DNA from: an uncultured Lachnospiraceae bacterium
GTDB taxonomy: Bacteria; Bacillota; Clostridia; Lachnospirales; Lachnospiraceae
Direction of reading: 5' to 3'
Length of the DNA stretch: 64,000 bases
Assembly: GCA_951801955.1 (NCBI GenBank)
Contig: CATOOV010000003.1
Span: forward strand, 1 to 64,000
Shown here: in pieces, positions 18,298 to 27,660 of the stretch
How positions within the stretch are numbered: position 1 is the stretch's first letter
Layout: the number at the start of each line of letters is the position of its first letter
Program-made: the position numbers and the translations under genes
Notes under the pieces: model-generated
The model's input: the letters and a program-made list of their open reading frames with translations, nothing else
The model's database searches: none
What the model was told of the DNA's origin: nothing

Positions 18298-19033
18298 GTT
18301 CCTGCTCCTTCCATAATTCCAATAGTTTATCAATCTCTGCAAGTTCCTTCCCTATCAGGGTTTTCCTTGCCGATACGTCCCTTCTCGCGTGTTCTTGCAG
18401 GTTTTTTTGGATCTGTTCTTTCTGCTCCTTCTGGCGTAGTAAATATTGATGGAGTATAGGATGTCTGTGTTCGAGAAGCAACGGTCCATATTTTAAAGCA
18501 GAATCCGGTAAAATTCCCAAGCCGTCCCCAGCGGCATCTAATTTTTTTGCACTGCCTTTCCATACTGCTGCTATGACCGTATAAAATTTTCCATCCTCAT
18601 ATACCATATCTTCTTGTATCAACTGATAATCGTGTTCCTTCAAAAAACTATGAAACTCATACAATTCTGACTGGGGCTGCAACACCAGCCGTAAAGCACT
18701 ATGTGCCACGGCATCCCCCTGAGTGAGAATCCGTGCCATCAAAGCGCCGCCCATTCCTGCAATCACAATCGTATCAGCCTCCCCTGGCTCCAAAGCTGCA
18801 AGCCCATCTGACAGCCTTGTCTCAATCCTGTGTCCCAGGGCATACTGGGAAATATGTTCTTTTGCACGCTGTAGTGGTCCAGGGTTCACATCCATAGCAA
18901 TGGATTTTGTTAAATTCCTGTATAGTGTCAAATAAATTGGTATATAACCATGATCTGTCCCAACATCTGCAAGGACCTTTGCTTCCTGCACCATATCTGC
19001 CACTGCCAGCAGCCTTTTTGACAATCTTAACAT
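18284..19033 (-). CDS. trmK: tRNA (adenine22-N1)-methyltransferase
   Basis: A 249-residue SAM-dependent enzyme that methylates N1 of adenine 22 in the D-loop region of some bacterial tRNAs. It has a Rossmann-fold methyltransferase core at the N-terminus (ADVGTDHGYIPIYL binds SAM; IVIAGMGGALMARIL is the catalytic region) and a C-terminal helical coiled extension rich in Glu, Lys and Gln, both typical of TrmK. It sits 16 bases after rpoD and overlaps nif3. The order rpoD-trmK-nif3 matches other Clostridia and Bacilli. Confidence 0.92.
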   Translation of the reverse strand: MLRLSKRLLAVADMVQEAKVLADVGTDHGYIPIYLTLYRNLTKSIAMDVNPGPLQRAKEHISQYALGHRIETRLSDGLAALEPGEADTIVIAGMGGALMARILTQGDAVAHSALRLVLQPQSELYEFHSFLKEHDYQLIQEDMVYEDGKFYTVIAAVWKGSAKKLDAAGDGLGILPDSALKYGPLLLEHRHPILHQYLLRQKEQKEQIQKNLQEHARRDVSARKTLIGKELAEIDKLLELWKEQEHDMP

Positions 19034-19049
19034 ATATGATTCCTCTGTA

Positions 19050-20150
19050 TTAATCCAGGTAATCTTTTAATTTCCGGCTTCTGCTGGGATGGCGCAGCTT
19101 GCGCAACGCTTTTGCTTCAATCTGGCGGATACGCTCCCTGGTCACATTAAACTCTCTGCCTACTTCTTCCAAGGTCCTCGCCCTTCCGTCATCCAGCCCA
19201 AACCTAAGACGCAGTACCTTCTGCTCCCGCTCTGTCAAGGTTCCAAGCACTTCTACCAACTGTTCTTTCAACAAGGTAAAAGCCGCTGCATCTGCCGGAA
19301 CCGGCACATTGTCATCCTGAATAAAATCTCCCAAATGGCTGTCTTCCTCCTCGCCGATAGGCGTCTCCAAAGACACCGGCTCCTGTGAAATCTTTAAAAT
19401 CTCCCGAACCCGGTCTACCGGCATATTCATTTCTTCTGCAATCTCCTCTGGGGACGGTTCCCGCCCAAGTTCCTGTAAAAGCTGTCTGGACACACGGATC
19501 AACTTATTGATCGTTTCTACCATATGCACTGGGATTCGGATGGTCCGTGCCTGGTCTGCAATTGCCCTGGTAATTGCCTGACGAATCCACCAGGTCGCAT
19601 ATGTGGAAAATTTATATCCCTTGCGGTAATCAAATTTCTCCACAGCCTTAATCAGCCCCAAATTCCCCTCCTGGATCAAATCAAGAAACAACATTCCACG
19701 CCCTACATACCGCTTGGCAATCGAGACAACCAGCCGCAAATTCGCTTCTGCCAAACGCTTCTTTGATTCCTGGTCTCCCAATTCCATACGTTTTGCCAGC
19801 TCAATTTCCTCCTCCGCGCTGAGTAAGGGCACCTTACCGATTTCCTTTAAATACATACGAACAGGGTCTTCAATGGAAATTCCGTCTGGAACGGAAAGAT
19901 CAATATTCTCAACTTCCACTTCGTCGTCATCGTCAAGGAGAATATCTTCGTCATCGTCATCGGAAATCCGCAGCACATCAATATTATTGGACTCCAAAAA
20001 ATCCAGAATCTTCTCAAATTGTTCTGCATTCAGCTCCATATCTTGAAAGAAATCACTGATTTCCTGATATTCCAGGACATTTTTTTTCTTTTTTGCTGTG
20101 GCTAACAATTCCTGCAGTTTTTCGATAAATTTCACACTTTTTTCTTCCAT
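19050..20150 (-). CDS. rpoD: Primary sigma factor RpoD (sigma-A)
   Basis: A 366-residue housekeeping sigma factor. An acidic region runs to about residue 90. Region 1.2 follows ([16 protein letters not shown]). Region 2 is classic: [17 protein letters not shown], then [19 protein letters not shown], then [12 protein letters not shown]. Region 3 and region 4 follow ([16 protein letters not shown], with the -35 helix [17 protein letters not shown]). It directs RNA polymerase to TTGACA/TATAAT promoters, several of which are visible in this window. The start at 20150 follows GGAAGGAAG; an in-frame ATG 6 codons upstream is less well placed. It lies 74 bases after dnaG in the macromolecular-synthesis operon. 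Confidence 0.97.
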   Translation of the reverse strand: MEEKSVKFIEKLQELLATAKKKKNVLEYQEISDFFQDMELNAEQFEKILDFLESNNIDVLRISDDDDEDILLDDDDEVEVENIDLSVPDGISIEDPVRMYLKEIGKVPLLSAEEEIELAKRMELGDQESKKRLAEANLRLVVSIAKRYVGRGMLFLDLIQEGNLGLIKAVEKFDYRKGYKFSTYATWWIRQAITRAIADQARTIRIPVHMVETINKLIRVSRQLLQELGREPSPEEIAEEMNMPVDRVREILKISQEPVSLETPIGEEEDSHLGDFIQDDNVPVPADAAAFTLLKEQLVEVLGTLTEREQKVLRLRFGLDDGRARTLEEVGREFNVTRERIRQIEAKALRKLRHPSRSRKLKDYLD

Positions 20151-20224
20151 TTCGTTTCTTCCTTCCATTCGTTGTTTATATTTTGTCCTTATTTGGTAGG
20201 TTTATACCAGATCTGCCCTGCAGA

Positions 20225-22015
20225 TCATTGTTGTCTTGAAATTTTGCCAAAATCCATCCTGTAAAGCTTCTGCATATTTTTCTTATCTGCAACAAGCTTT
20301 TGCAGGCCTTCCATATCGGACGGTTCCAAATGTTTGGAACGATAGCTGATACTATTTTCCTTTAAACGGATGATCGTTTCCCGCAGTGCTTTTTCTTTAT
20401 CTGCCGGTGCAGTAACTTCTTCCAGCCTAGTATGAAAAAGTCCAGCAATCTCCCGCTGCTGCTCTTCCTCTGCAAATTTACTGATAATCCCGGCTGGATT
20501 AAGCTTTCCTTCTTTATGCTGTTCAAATACCAGCTTAGCAGCCTGTTGGTACAATTCTTCTGTAAAGTCTTCAGGACCCAGGCAAGACTCGACCACCTCA
20601 AAGAGCCTTGGATCTTCGATCAGCCATGTCAGCATCAGCTTCTGTGACTGCCTCATGCCGTCTCCTTTCTTTTTCTTTTCCTGGATCCCAGACTTTAATG
20701 GTTTGTTCTCTCTGGGAATCCCGGCGCGTGTACCCTGGTATGCCACCAGCTTTCGCAGGTTTTCAAAACCCATCTGGTATTTTTCTGCAACAGCCTCTAT
20801 GTAATTGTTCCGTTCCATTTCTTCTTCAAATTCCAAAAGTTTTTGTGCAAGCGCATGATAAAAAGCTGTCTTCCCCTCCGGATCCTTTAAGTTATACTCT
20901 TGTTCCATAACCTCAATTTCGAACAAAAAACTGTTCTGTGCTTTTTCAATTCGTCTCTGATACTCCTGTGCCCCTTTTGCCTTGATCAATTCGTCTGGAT
21001 CCTTATAGGGGCTCATTCTTACAATCTTTGTTGTAATGCCTGCTTCCTTTAAGATGGGAATGGCACGCAGCGCCGCTTTCCTCCCGGCGCTGTCGCTGTC
21101 AAAGGTACAATAAACCTCCTTGGTGTATCGTTTTAGCAGATTTGCATGTCCTGGGGTAAATGCAGTTCCTAAAGACGCTACCGCATTGTCAAAGCCTGCC
21201 TGATGCAGGGCAATGACATCCATATATCCCTCACACAATAAAATATAGGGCTTTCTGGATATCTTTGCCAAATTCAGCCCATATAAATTTTGGCTCTTGT
21301 TAAATACCATTGTTTCTGGTGAATTCAAATATTTTGGTTCCCCTTCACCCATAACCCGACCACCGAAACCGATGACACGGCTGTTTACATCCATAATGGG
21401 AAACATCACACGATTCCAAAACTTATCATGGCCTCCACGCAGTTCGTCCATGGAAATAAGACCAGAATCTTTTAATATTTCATCCTTGTATCCCTGCTGG
21501 CGAAGATATTTGTACAGGTCGTCACTGAATTTGTTGGAATATCCCAATCCAAATTTCTTCAATGTCTCAGCGCTTAACCCGCGTTTCACAAAATACTCCA
21601 TCCCCCGCTTCCCCTGTTCCATCCGCAATTGTGCATAAAAATATTTTGCCGCCGCTTTATTGATCTCCAACAGTTTTGTCCGTTTATCAGCTTCCTGCCT
21701 TACACTTTGGGATAATTCCTGTTTGGGAAGCTCAATTCCTGCTCTCTGTGCAAGCTCTTCCATAGCCTCCTGAAAGGTATCATTCTCATACTGCATCAAA
21801 AAAGTAATTACATTTCCTCCTGCGCCGCACCCAAAACAGTAATACATCTGTTTATTCTGGGAAACAGAGAAGGAAGGGGTCTTTTCGTTATGAAATGGAC
21901 ACAATCCGAAATGAGTGCTGCCTTTTTTCTGCAAATGCACATAACCAGAAATCACGTCCACAATATCATTTGCAGAGCGCACTTCCTCAATCAGCTCGTC
22001 AGAATAGTATGGCAT
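20225..22015 (-). CDS. dnaG: DNA primase
   Basis: A 596-residue primase that makes RNA primers at the replication fork. The N-terminal CHC2 zinc finger has Cys39, His42, Cys60 and Cys63. The catalytic core contains the Toprim motifs (LLCEGYMDVIAL with its key Glu; TFDSDSAGRKAALR with the metal-binding aspartates). The C-terminal ~150 residues are the helicase-binding domain. Length and order match Firmicutes DnaG. AAAGGAG is 6 bases before the ATG. It follows dgt by 12 bases and precedes rpoD. Confidence 0.97.
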   Translation of the reverse strand: MPYYSDELIEEVRSANDIVDVISGYVHLQKKGSTHFGLCPFHNEKTPSFSVSQNKQMYYCFGCGAGGNVITFLMQYENDTFQEAMEELAQRAGIELPKQELSQSVRQEADKRTKLLEINKAAAKYFYAQLRMEQGKRGMEYFVKRGLSAETLKKFGLGYSNKFSDDLYKYLRQQGYKDEILKDSGLISMDELRGGHDKFWNRVMFPIMDVNSRVIGFGGRVMGEGEPKYLNSPETMVFNKSQNLYGLNLAKISRKPYILLCEGYMDVIALHQAGFDNAVASLGTAFTPGHANLLKRYTKEVYCTFDSDSAGRKAALRAIPILKEAGITTKIVRMSPYKDPDELIKAKGAQEYQRRIEKAQNSFLFEIEVMEQEYNLKDPEGKTAFYHALAQKLLEFEEEMERNNYIEAVAEKYQMGFENLRKLVAYQGTRAGIPRENKPLKSGIQEKKKKGDGMRQSQKLMLTWLIEDPRLFEVVESCLGPEDFTEELYQQAAKLVFEQHKEGKLNPAGIISKFAEEEQQREIAGLFHTRLEEVTAPADKEKALRETIIRLKENSISYRSKHLEPSDMEGLQKLVADKKNMQKLYRMDFGKISRQQ

Positions 22016-22027
22016 CTATGTCTCCTT

Positions 22028-23035
22028 TCAATTCACCTGCCATGCTTTCGGCATAAAATATTCTTCAAACTTGGCAATGGCATATTGGTCTGTCATACCT
22101 GCTATATAGTCGCAGATCACTCGTTGTTTTTTCTCTCCCTGTTCAATCATATCAAGATACAGCCTGGGAAGCTTGTCAATATAATCCACATAGTAATAAA
22201 ATAGCCGTTCCAGCAAATCTTCCGCCCGTTTTTCCTCATACTTTGCCGCTGAATTTAAGTACACATTTTGAAACATAAATTTCCGAAGCCCCTGCATGGC
22301 TTGCTGCACTTCCTCTGACATACAGATGTCATCTTTTCCTAAACTATTTGTAATTATATTGTGAATCAGGGTGTCGAGACGTTTCCTTGTGCTGGTACCT
22401 AGTATTTCCCGATATTCCTTCGGAATATCCTCCTCAGATAATACTTTCGCACGAATTGCATCATCAATATCGTGATTGATATACGCAATCTTATCGGAAA
22501 GCCGAACAATCTTCCCTTCCAAAGTGGAAGGCATCAGGCAGGTCTGATGATTCAGCATCCCATCCCGCACTTCCCAGGTCAGATTCAACCCCTTTCCGTT
22601 CTTCTCTAATTTTTCTACGATGCGGACGCTCTGCTTATTATGCTGAAAACCACCTTCACAAATTTCATTCAGCATTCGTTCCCCAGAATGTCCAAAAGGA
22701 GTATGCCCAAGATCATGCCCAAGGGCAATTGCCTCCACCAAATCCTCATTCAGCCGCAATGCCTTTGCAATTGTGCGGGCATTCTGGGAAACTTCCAATG
22801 TATGGGTCAGCCTGGTGCGGTAATGGTCCCCTTTGGGAGATAAAAAAACCTGTGTTTTATGCATGAGACGGCGAAAAGCCTTGCTATGTAAAATCCGGTC
22901 ACGGTCCCGCTGAAATACCGGGCGGATATCACATTGTGCCTCTTGTCTGTCACGCCCTCTGGAATTCTCACTTAATGTGGCAAAGGGGCTTAAATAATTT
23001 CGCTCTAAAAACTCAATATTTTCTCTGATAAGCAT
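22028..23035 (-). CDS. dgt: Deoxyguanosinetriphosphate triphosphohydrolase-like protein
   Basis: A 335-residue HD-domain enzyme that would split dNTPs, classically dGTP, to deoxynucleoside and triphosphate. Motifs: RLTHTLEVSQNA (first His), ALGHDLGHTPFGHSGE (HD pair and follow-on His), and a later Asp in IAYINHDIDDAI. The N-terminal RDRDRILHSKAFRRL segment is also conserved in the family. It is the first gene of the dgt-dnaG-rpoD-trmK-nif3 string, a frequent order in Clostridia. GAGGTGATG precedes the start. No clear promoter was pinned down in the 104 bases upstream. Confidence 0.93.
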   Translation of the reverse strand: MLIRENIEFLERNYLSPFATLSENSRGRDRQEAQCDIRPVFQRDRDRILHSKAFRRLMHKTQVFLSPKGDHYRTRLTHTLEVSQNARTIAKALRLNEDLVEAIALGHDLGHTPFGHSGERMLNEICEGGFQHNKQSVRIVEKLEKNGKGLNLTWEVRDGMLNHQTCLMPSTLEGKIVRLSDKIAYINHDIDDAIRAKVLSEEDIPKEYREILGTSTRKRLDTLIHNIITNSLGKDDICMSEEVQQAMQGLRKFMFQNVYLNSAAKYEEKRAEDLLERLFYYYVDYIDKLPRLYLDMIEQGEKKQRVICDYIAGMTDQYAIAKFEEYFMPKAWQVN

Positions 23036-23139
23036 TCCACATCACCTCTTAAATGATATATTCCGCACAAATTTCTTATTTCCTTTATTTTTTTCAAAAA
23101 ACCGCAAAATTTTCCCTTTTGGGACATCCTTACCGCATA

Positions 23140-24318
23140 TTAATACTTTCCAATTCTCCTTGACACAATTTTTGCTATCTTGTACACAGGGTTTTCCATA
23201 TGCCTTTTTACCTGTTCCAATTCCTTACGGATGGAAATACCCTGTGGGCAATGCTGCTCGCATTTTCCGCATTTCAGACACTTTGAGGCGTTCGTTGGAG
23301 AGGTTTTCAGCGTCGTACACATAATATATGCCTTCATTCCTTGGTACCAACTGTCTGTATACCTCGTATTATATGCAGAAAAACAGCCTGGAATATCTAC
23401 CCCTGCCGGGCATGGCATACAATAGCCGCAGCCAGTACAGGGAACTTTCATACAATGGTTGATTTGTGCTTTGACCTTCTCAATCACTTCCAGTTCATGG
23501 CTTCCCATACATCCTGCCTCTGCCTCGGAAGCAATCCTCACATTTTCTTCCACCTGTGCGGCATCATTCATGCCGGAAAGCACTACCGTCACTTCCTCCT
23601 GATTCCAAAGCCAGCGCAGTCCCCATTCCGCCGGGCTTCTCCTTGGGTTTTCCTGTTCCAACAGCCTGGCTGCCGTCTTTGGCAGTCCCTGGACCAGACG
23701 CCCGCCCCGAAGGGGTTCCATAATGATCACAGGAATCCCCTTTTCATTGGCACGTTTCAATCCTTTTCTTCCTGCCTGTGAATGTTCATCCATATAATTG
23801 TATTGTATCTGGCAAAAATCCCAGTCATATGCTTCCAAAATTTTCAGAAAATTCTCTGTGTTCCCATGAAAAGAAAACCCGATATTCTGAATCTGCCCCT
23901 TCTCCTTTTTCTCCTCAATCCATTCTGCTATCCCCAAGGTTTTCAGCCGTTCCCACGCTGCAATGTCATTGAGCATATGCATCAGATAATATTCCACATG
24001 GTCCGTTCTAAGCCGCTCTAACTGCTCTTTAAAATACCGTTCCATATCTCCGGCTTTTTTGATATAGTAATGGGGAAGTTTTGTAGCAATATTCACTTGG
24101 TCCCGATATCCCTTTGACAAAAATTTTCCTAGGCAGACCTCGCTTCCGCCGTATGTATATGCTGTATCAAAATAATTCACACCTCGTTCTATGGCAATTT
24201 GCATTTCTTTTTCCGCTTTTGCCTGGTCAATTGCAGTACCCTTTCTGGAAAAACGTAAACAACCGTAACCAAGAATCGACAGTGGTTTTTGATTTACTGG
24301 ATTTGTTCTGTATAACAT
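23140..24318 (-). CDS. Aldo/keto reductase with C-terminal 4Fe-4S ferredoxin domain
   Basis: A 392-residue oxidoreductase. Residues 1-280 are an aldo/keto reductase barrel (FDTAYTYGGSE with catalytic Asp and Tyr; YYLMHML). The C-terminal part holds two cysteine clusters (CTGCGYCMPCPAGVDIPGC and CLKCGKCEQHCPQGI), enough for two 4Fe-4S centres. This fused form is common in anaerobes and probably takes electrons from ferredoxin rather than, or as well as, NADPH. The substrate cannot be told. AGGAGG lies 6 bases before the ATG. It stands between dgt and an accessory stretch. Confidence 0.9.
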   Translation of the reverse strand: MLYRTNPVNQKPLSILGYGCLRFSRKGTAIDQAKAEKEMQIAIERGVNYFDTAYTYGGSEVCLGKFLSKGYRDQVNIATKLPHYYIKKAGDMERYFKEQLERLRTDHVEYYLMHMLNDIAAWERLKTLGIAEWIEEKKEKGQIQNIGFSFHGNTENFLKILEAYDWDFCQIQYNYMDEHSQAGRKGLKRANEKGIPVIIMEPLRGGRLVQGLPKTAARLLEQENPRRSPAEWGLRWLWNQEEVTVVLSGMNDAAQVEENVRIASEAEAGCMGSHELEVIEKVKAQINHCMKVPCTGCGYCMPCPAGVDIPGCFSAYNTRYTDSWYQGMKAYIMCTTLKTSPTNASKCLKCGKCEQHCPQGISIRKELEQVKRHMENPVYKIAKIVSRRIGKY

Positions 24319-24338
24319 CTGATTCCTCCTGTTATGCT

Positions 24339-24469
24339 AGGGTGTGTCTGAAAATTAAAAATTGTATAAAACATATATTTCCTCCCAAATTTTGTGATAG
24401 CATAAAGAAAAAGGGGGGGTGTTATGGTAAAGCGTTATAAAGTTCTTAAAAACGGTCAAATTTCAGTAT
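24339..24469 (+). mobile_element. Possible IS left-end relic with truncated first codons
   Basis: GGGTGTGTCTGAAAAT at 24339-24354 has the look of an insertion-sequence terminal repeat. About 70 bases on, AAAGGGGGGG precedes an ATG at 24424 that opens a 15-codon frame (MVKRYKVLKNGQISV) ending in TGA. This looks like the 5' tip of a transposase gene cut short. No matching right end was found. The remainder of 24319-24769 shows only the hairpin at 24472-24516. Confidence 0.3.
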
Positions 24470-24471
24470 GA

Positions 24472-24516
24472 AAAGTGCACTGTAACCCAGTCCTAACCTG
24501 CTTTACAGTGCACCTT
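24472..24516. terminator. Hairpin GTGCACTGTAA
   Basis: GTGCACTGTAA (24475-24485) pairs exactly with TTACAGTGCAC (24503-24513), with A and T flanks that extend the stem. Thirty-odd bases past the truncated frame, it could end its transcript or be an element end. Confidence 0.5.
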
Positions 24517-24769
24517 TCTGTGTGCAGTATGCCATTATTTTTGATAAACGTCCTTATCCAGCCCTTTTCTATTTTTTATTTTATTCTCATTATGCCGCAT
24601 CTTCTCACCTTTGGACTATTATGCCACCTTTTTCCTTGCAAACACACAATCCAAGAACGCTGATGACATTCTTGAATTCATGCGTTTACTATGATTTATG
24701 GCAAACGGGGTTGGAGCATGTTTACATTTGGGAAATTCTGTCCTTGCGTTTTGGCATCAGTTTTACATG

Positions 24770-25723
24770 TTATTTTATCGTTATTTTTGTCTTGAACGAT
24801 TTGCCTTCCCCATTTTGCAGTTTTAATATGGTCGTCACCCTGCAAGTCCCTTTCTTTTTTGCCTTTACCTTTCCGTTTGCGTTTACCACCGCAATTTTTT
24901 TGTTGCTGCTTTTATATCGAATCTTTAATTTGCTCTTTTTGAGACCCTTTGGCAAACTAATCTTTAAGGTTTTCGCCTTGCCTTTTTTTAGGTTCATGCT
25001 CTGTGGAACTTTAACATTCTTCAGAAGTTTCTTTTCCTTTCGCTCGAAATCTGGTTTGCAGACGCCGTGTATGGTCCCAATGAACCGATCCCTTTCGCAT
25101 ACCCGATCTCCGCTATTTCCATCCAGGGTATGCAACCAATTTCCGTTTCTATATAAAAAGATGCAGGTATGGTTGTCCAAAAGCAGAATATCGCCCGCTG
25201 CCAAATCGTCTACGGACAGCGTCCCCTTCGCCGCCTGCCTGCAGCCGCAATAGGAAGTGGCGCCTCCTCCTGCCAACAAATAAAACCTGCCTTCCCCTTC
25301 AAAAAACTCCCTATAGCGAACGGCGCTTCGGACTTTTGGGATGATAGTCTTTGGAACCCTGGCTTTATGCGCACACCAGGCGACAAATTCCGAACACCAG
25401 GCCTGCCTGCTGTCCCCCGCCCATGCCCCAAAAACCGTCTCGCCGTTTTTGTCTTCGGCATACCCTAGCTGAGATTTCGCTACTGCAAGAAAAGCCTCCC
25501 GGTACGACATCCCCTTTGTGTTTGGCAGCTTCTTTGCAGGAGGGTAGGCATAGGCTGTCATCTCCCCTTGTGCAAAAAAAGCGACGCCAATTAAAAATAA
25601 CAGGGATAGGAACACAGGAAGCATTTTCTTTTTCTGTATTTTTGTTTCATCATCTTTATTAACATATCCCGTCGTGAGAAAAATGACCACCCCAACGCAC
25701 CCTATCGCAAAACCAACCATCAT
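24770..25723 (-). CDS. Secreted CHAP-domain protein with BIG2-like tail
   Basis: A 317-residue membrane-associated or secreted protein. Two hydrophobic stretches lie at the N-terminus (about 1-18 and 37-55), then a CHAP-type amidase domain with the catalytic cysteine in QAWCSEFVAWCAHKA, the ENRF-like GDILLLDN segment and the following His in NHTCIFLYRNG. The C-terminal ~90 residues form one Ig-like module (YKSSNKKIAVVNANGKVKAK, then GTCRVTTI). Such enzymes cut peptidoglycan peptides. An extra cysteine run (SYCGCRQ) in the middle is unusual. The start at 25723 follows GAGGGG; a TTG two codons earlier is possible. Confidence 0.8.
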   Translation of the reverse strand: MMVGFAIGCVGVVIFLTTGYVNKDDETKIQKKKMLPVFLSLLFLIGVAFFAQGEMTAYAYPPAKKLPNTKGMSYREAFLAVAKSQLGYAEDKNGETVFGAWAGDSRQAWCSEFVAWCAHKARVPKTIIPKVRSAVRYREFFEGEGRFYLLAGGGATSYCGCRQAAKGTLSVDDLAAGDILLLDNHTCIFLYRNGNWLHTLDGNSGDRVCERDRFIGTIHGVCKPDFERKEKKLLKNVKVPQSMNLKKGKAKTLKISLPKGLKKSKLKIRYKSSNKKIAVVNANGKVKAKKKGTCRVTTILKLQNGEGKSFKTKITIK

Positions 25724-25750
25724 AAACAAATCCCCTCTTTCTTGAAACTT

Positions 25751-25825
25751 TCATGCACCACAGTTCACCACCATGATCAAGACCATGACAGTGAAAGCAA
25801 ACCCGAATCCCGCCGCAAGACTCAT
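25751..25825 (-). CDS. Candidate 24-residue membrane peptide
   Basis: ATG to TGA encodes MSLAAGFGFAFTVMVLIMVV plus NCGA: one hydrophobic helix ending in a cysteine. It lies 27 bases upstream of the CHAP gene on the same strand. The ribosome site is weak, so translation is doubtful. Confidence 0.25.
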   Translation of the reverse strand: MSLAAGFGFAFTVMVLIMVVNCGA

Positions 25826-25849
25826 AAAAAGGTATCTTACTTAGGGAAC

Positions 25850-25998
25850 AAAGTGGGTTTGCACACTTTGCCGCGCCGCGCACAATTGCGTAGCAATATG
25901 TTCCTTTTGTGCCCATATGTATCTTATTTTTATCATATAGGATTCGGCAAAATTTCTTATATGATAAAAAAAGCTTTTGCTAACGCAACAGCTTTTTT
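25850..25998. repeat. Dispersed repeat modules A+B, copy 2
   Basis: Module A: TTTGCACACTTTGCCGCGCC, GCGCACAATTGCG, AGCAAT, TTTTGTGC. Module B: TTTTTATCATATAGGATT paired with AATTTCTTATATGATAAAAA (about 25929-25969). A GCTTTTGCTAACGCAACAGC segment follows and is shared in part with 32296-32316. It fills the gap between the CHAP gene and tRNA-Leu. Confidence 0.75.
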
Positions 25999-26027
25999 AC
26001 CCATGTGTTCAAATTTTTACCTTCTAA

Positions 26028-26111
26028 TGCAGGAGATGGGACTTGAACCCACACGATATTGCTACCACAGGCACCTGAAGCCTGCGCGTCTGCCAATTCC
26101 GCCACTCCTGC
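26028..26111 (-). tRNA. tRNA-Leu (CAG)
   Basis: An 84-base class II tRNA on the minus strand. The acceptor stem is GCAGGAG/CTCCTGC. The anticodon stem CAGGC/GCCTG holds the loop TTCAGGT, giving anticodon CAG for codon CUG. There is a long variable arm and the T-arm GTGGGTTCAAGTCCCAT. The discriminator is A; CCA is not encoded. Confidence 0.95.
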
Positions 26112-26173
26112 AGCTACGCCGTTCTCTGGAACTTTATTCTTTCAATTTCTGTTCCTTGGAACTCACAATAGCT

Positions 26174-26202
26174 ATTATATACAGGGTGATAGAATTTGTC
26201 AA
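26174..26202 (-). promoter_or_regulatory. Consensus promoter of tRNA-Leu(CAG)
   Basis: TTGACA (26197-26202), a 17-base spacer and TATAAT (26174-26179): a perfect sigma-A promoter on the minus strand, about 60 bases before the mature tRNA. The remaining 26203-26530 shows no clear feature. Confidence 0.9.
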
Positions 26203-26530
26203 CACTTTTTTTTATTTTTAGGGATAATTATAAACCACAGTGAGGATATGCGGCATTGTTTTTATCTTTGAACAGTTTCTCACACTGACGACTTATAATT
26301 GGTTTATAGATATTTTTCCACAATGTATTGACCATTTGCGGTTTTGCTTGTATGCTGATACTAGTACATTTTTCAAACACGCCCTAACACCATATTGCAC
26401 AAACAAAAAATTTGTACAGAACATTAAGAATCACGTGCGAAAAAGGAAACACAATGATTCGGTTGAACGAAAAACATTTTTTATATTCTTAAATTTAAGC
26501 GCCTGCTAAAACAGGCAGATGGGAGCATAC

Positions 26531-27505
26531 ATGAAATATATTGATCGGTTCAAGAATAAACTATCTGAGCAGCGAGAAGTCTATATACGGTTAAAATCAA
26601 ACGATACGGCTTCCGTCTGCTATCACGAAATCAACGATGAGGAATGGGGGATAGGTGACGCCAATTATACAAATCGTCTGCGTTTGACATATTATCTTCT
26701 CTATGAAAAGATAGACGATGAAGCAGCGTTTGCATATTTATTCCAGGAAGATTTAAAGGACAGGGAAAACAATGATTTTCAGGGAGTTGGCATGAGCATC
26801 CAGATCTTAACGTATCTGCTTCAAAAATACAATGACAACCATCAATACGACACATTGTTTAAACGGGCGCAAAATGCCAATTTTGACTGCGCCTGCGGTT
26901 ATGATATGTATTTTACGATAAATGAAGACATTGAAAGCAACGACTTATTAGACTGTATTTATTTGTGTGAAGATTTGGAATACAAGGATGTCATGGATTC
27001 TTTTGTGGAAGAATGGAAACAGACAGTGACAGAGTGGAATGACAACAATCGAAGTTTGCTGATTCACTTCCATACATTTTTGGGAAAAGACAAGGATAAT
27101 GAAACGCTCTTATGGGAACAACTTGCGTCAAAGCGCGCAGCACAGAAAACTAGGGAGACCATTTCCGCATACAAAAAAATTATTGAATATTATTTAAAAA
27201 TGGAACAGATTCCATCTGCCCAAAAGGTTTTTAAGGAAGCAATTCAAACAGAAGGATTTGAGGAAATCAAAGGGATTCGATTATTTGGGGATTTTTTGGA
27301 AGCTGCATGCACGCTCGTCAGAAATGGAGCAGAGGATGCAGAAGGAATATGGCACTGGGCAAAAACAGAACTAAAAGCCCAAGAAGATATCTATGGCAAT
27401 TTATATGAAAAAGCAATTGACGCCGCGAAAACAATCGGGGATTCCTATGCCGCACAGTTGGAGAAACAGTATTTCGAGTGGAAGGAACGCGTTGGATTAA
27501 AATAA
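26531..27505 (+). CDS. Unknown alpha-helical protein
   Basis: A 324-residue soluble, acidic protein that I do not recognise. It reads as a chain of amphipathic helices, with alternating pairs such as ISAYKKIIEYYLKMEQIPSA and VFKEAIQTEGFEEIKGIRLF that suggest TPR-like repeats in the C-terminal half. There is no signal peptide and no transmembrane segment. Cysteines appear only near CACGYDM and LDCIYLCEDL. The start at 26531 is preferred because GGGAG lies 5 bases upstream; an ATG four codons earlier is possible. It stands alone on the plus strand in the accessory stretch, which suggests an acquired gene. Confidence 0.6.
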   Translation: MKYIDRFKNKLSEQREVYIRLKSNDTASVCYHEINDEEWGIGDANYTNRLRLTYYLLYEKIDDEAAFAYLFQEDLKDRENNDFQGVGMSIQILTYLLQKYNDNHQYDTLFKRAQNANFDCACGYDMYFTINEDIESNDLLDCIYLCEDLEYKDVMDSFVEEWKQTVTEWNDNNRSLLIHFHTFLGKDKDNETLLWEQLASKRAAQKTRETISAYKKIIEYYLKMEQIPSAQKVFKEAIQTEGFEEIKGIRLFGDFLEAACTLVRNGAEDAEGIWHWAKTELKAQEDIYGNLYEKAIDAAKTIGDSYAAQLEKQYFEWKERVGLK

Positions 27506-27562
27506 TTTGTGAAATAAAATTATCGAATGAAAGTTGTTATCTTCTGTTTATGCCATAAACCC

Positions 27563-27592
27563 TTGACAAATGAAAAGAAAAACTACTATAGT
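27563..27592 (+). promoter_or_regulatory. Promoter of secreted-protein gene
   Basis: TTGACA (27563-27568), an 18-base spacer and TATAGT (27587-27592), about 70 bases before the ATG at 27661. Confidence 0.75.
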
Positions 27593-27660
27593 ATATAAAG
27601 TAATCATTAATCTCACAAGGAACATACAGGAATACATCCATAAAAAAGGAGGAACAATTT

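Noticed and set aside
24522..25253. 243-codon plus-strand frame
   Set aside because: It is antisense to the CHAP/BIG2 protein gene, has no ribosome site, and its composition is that of a shadow frame.
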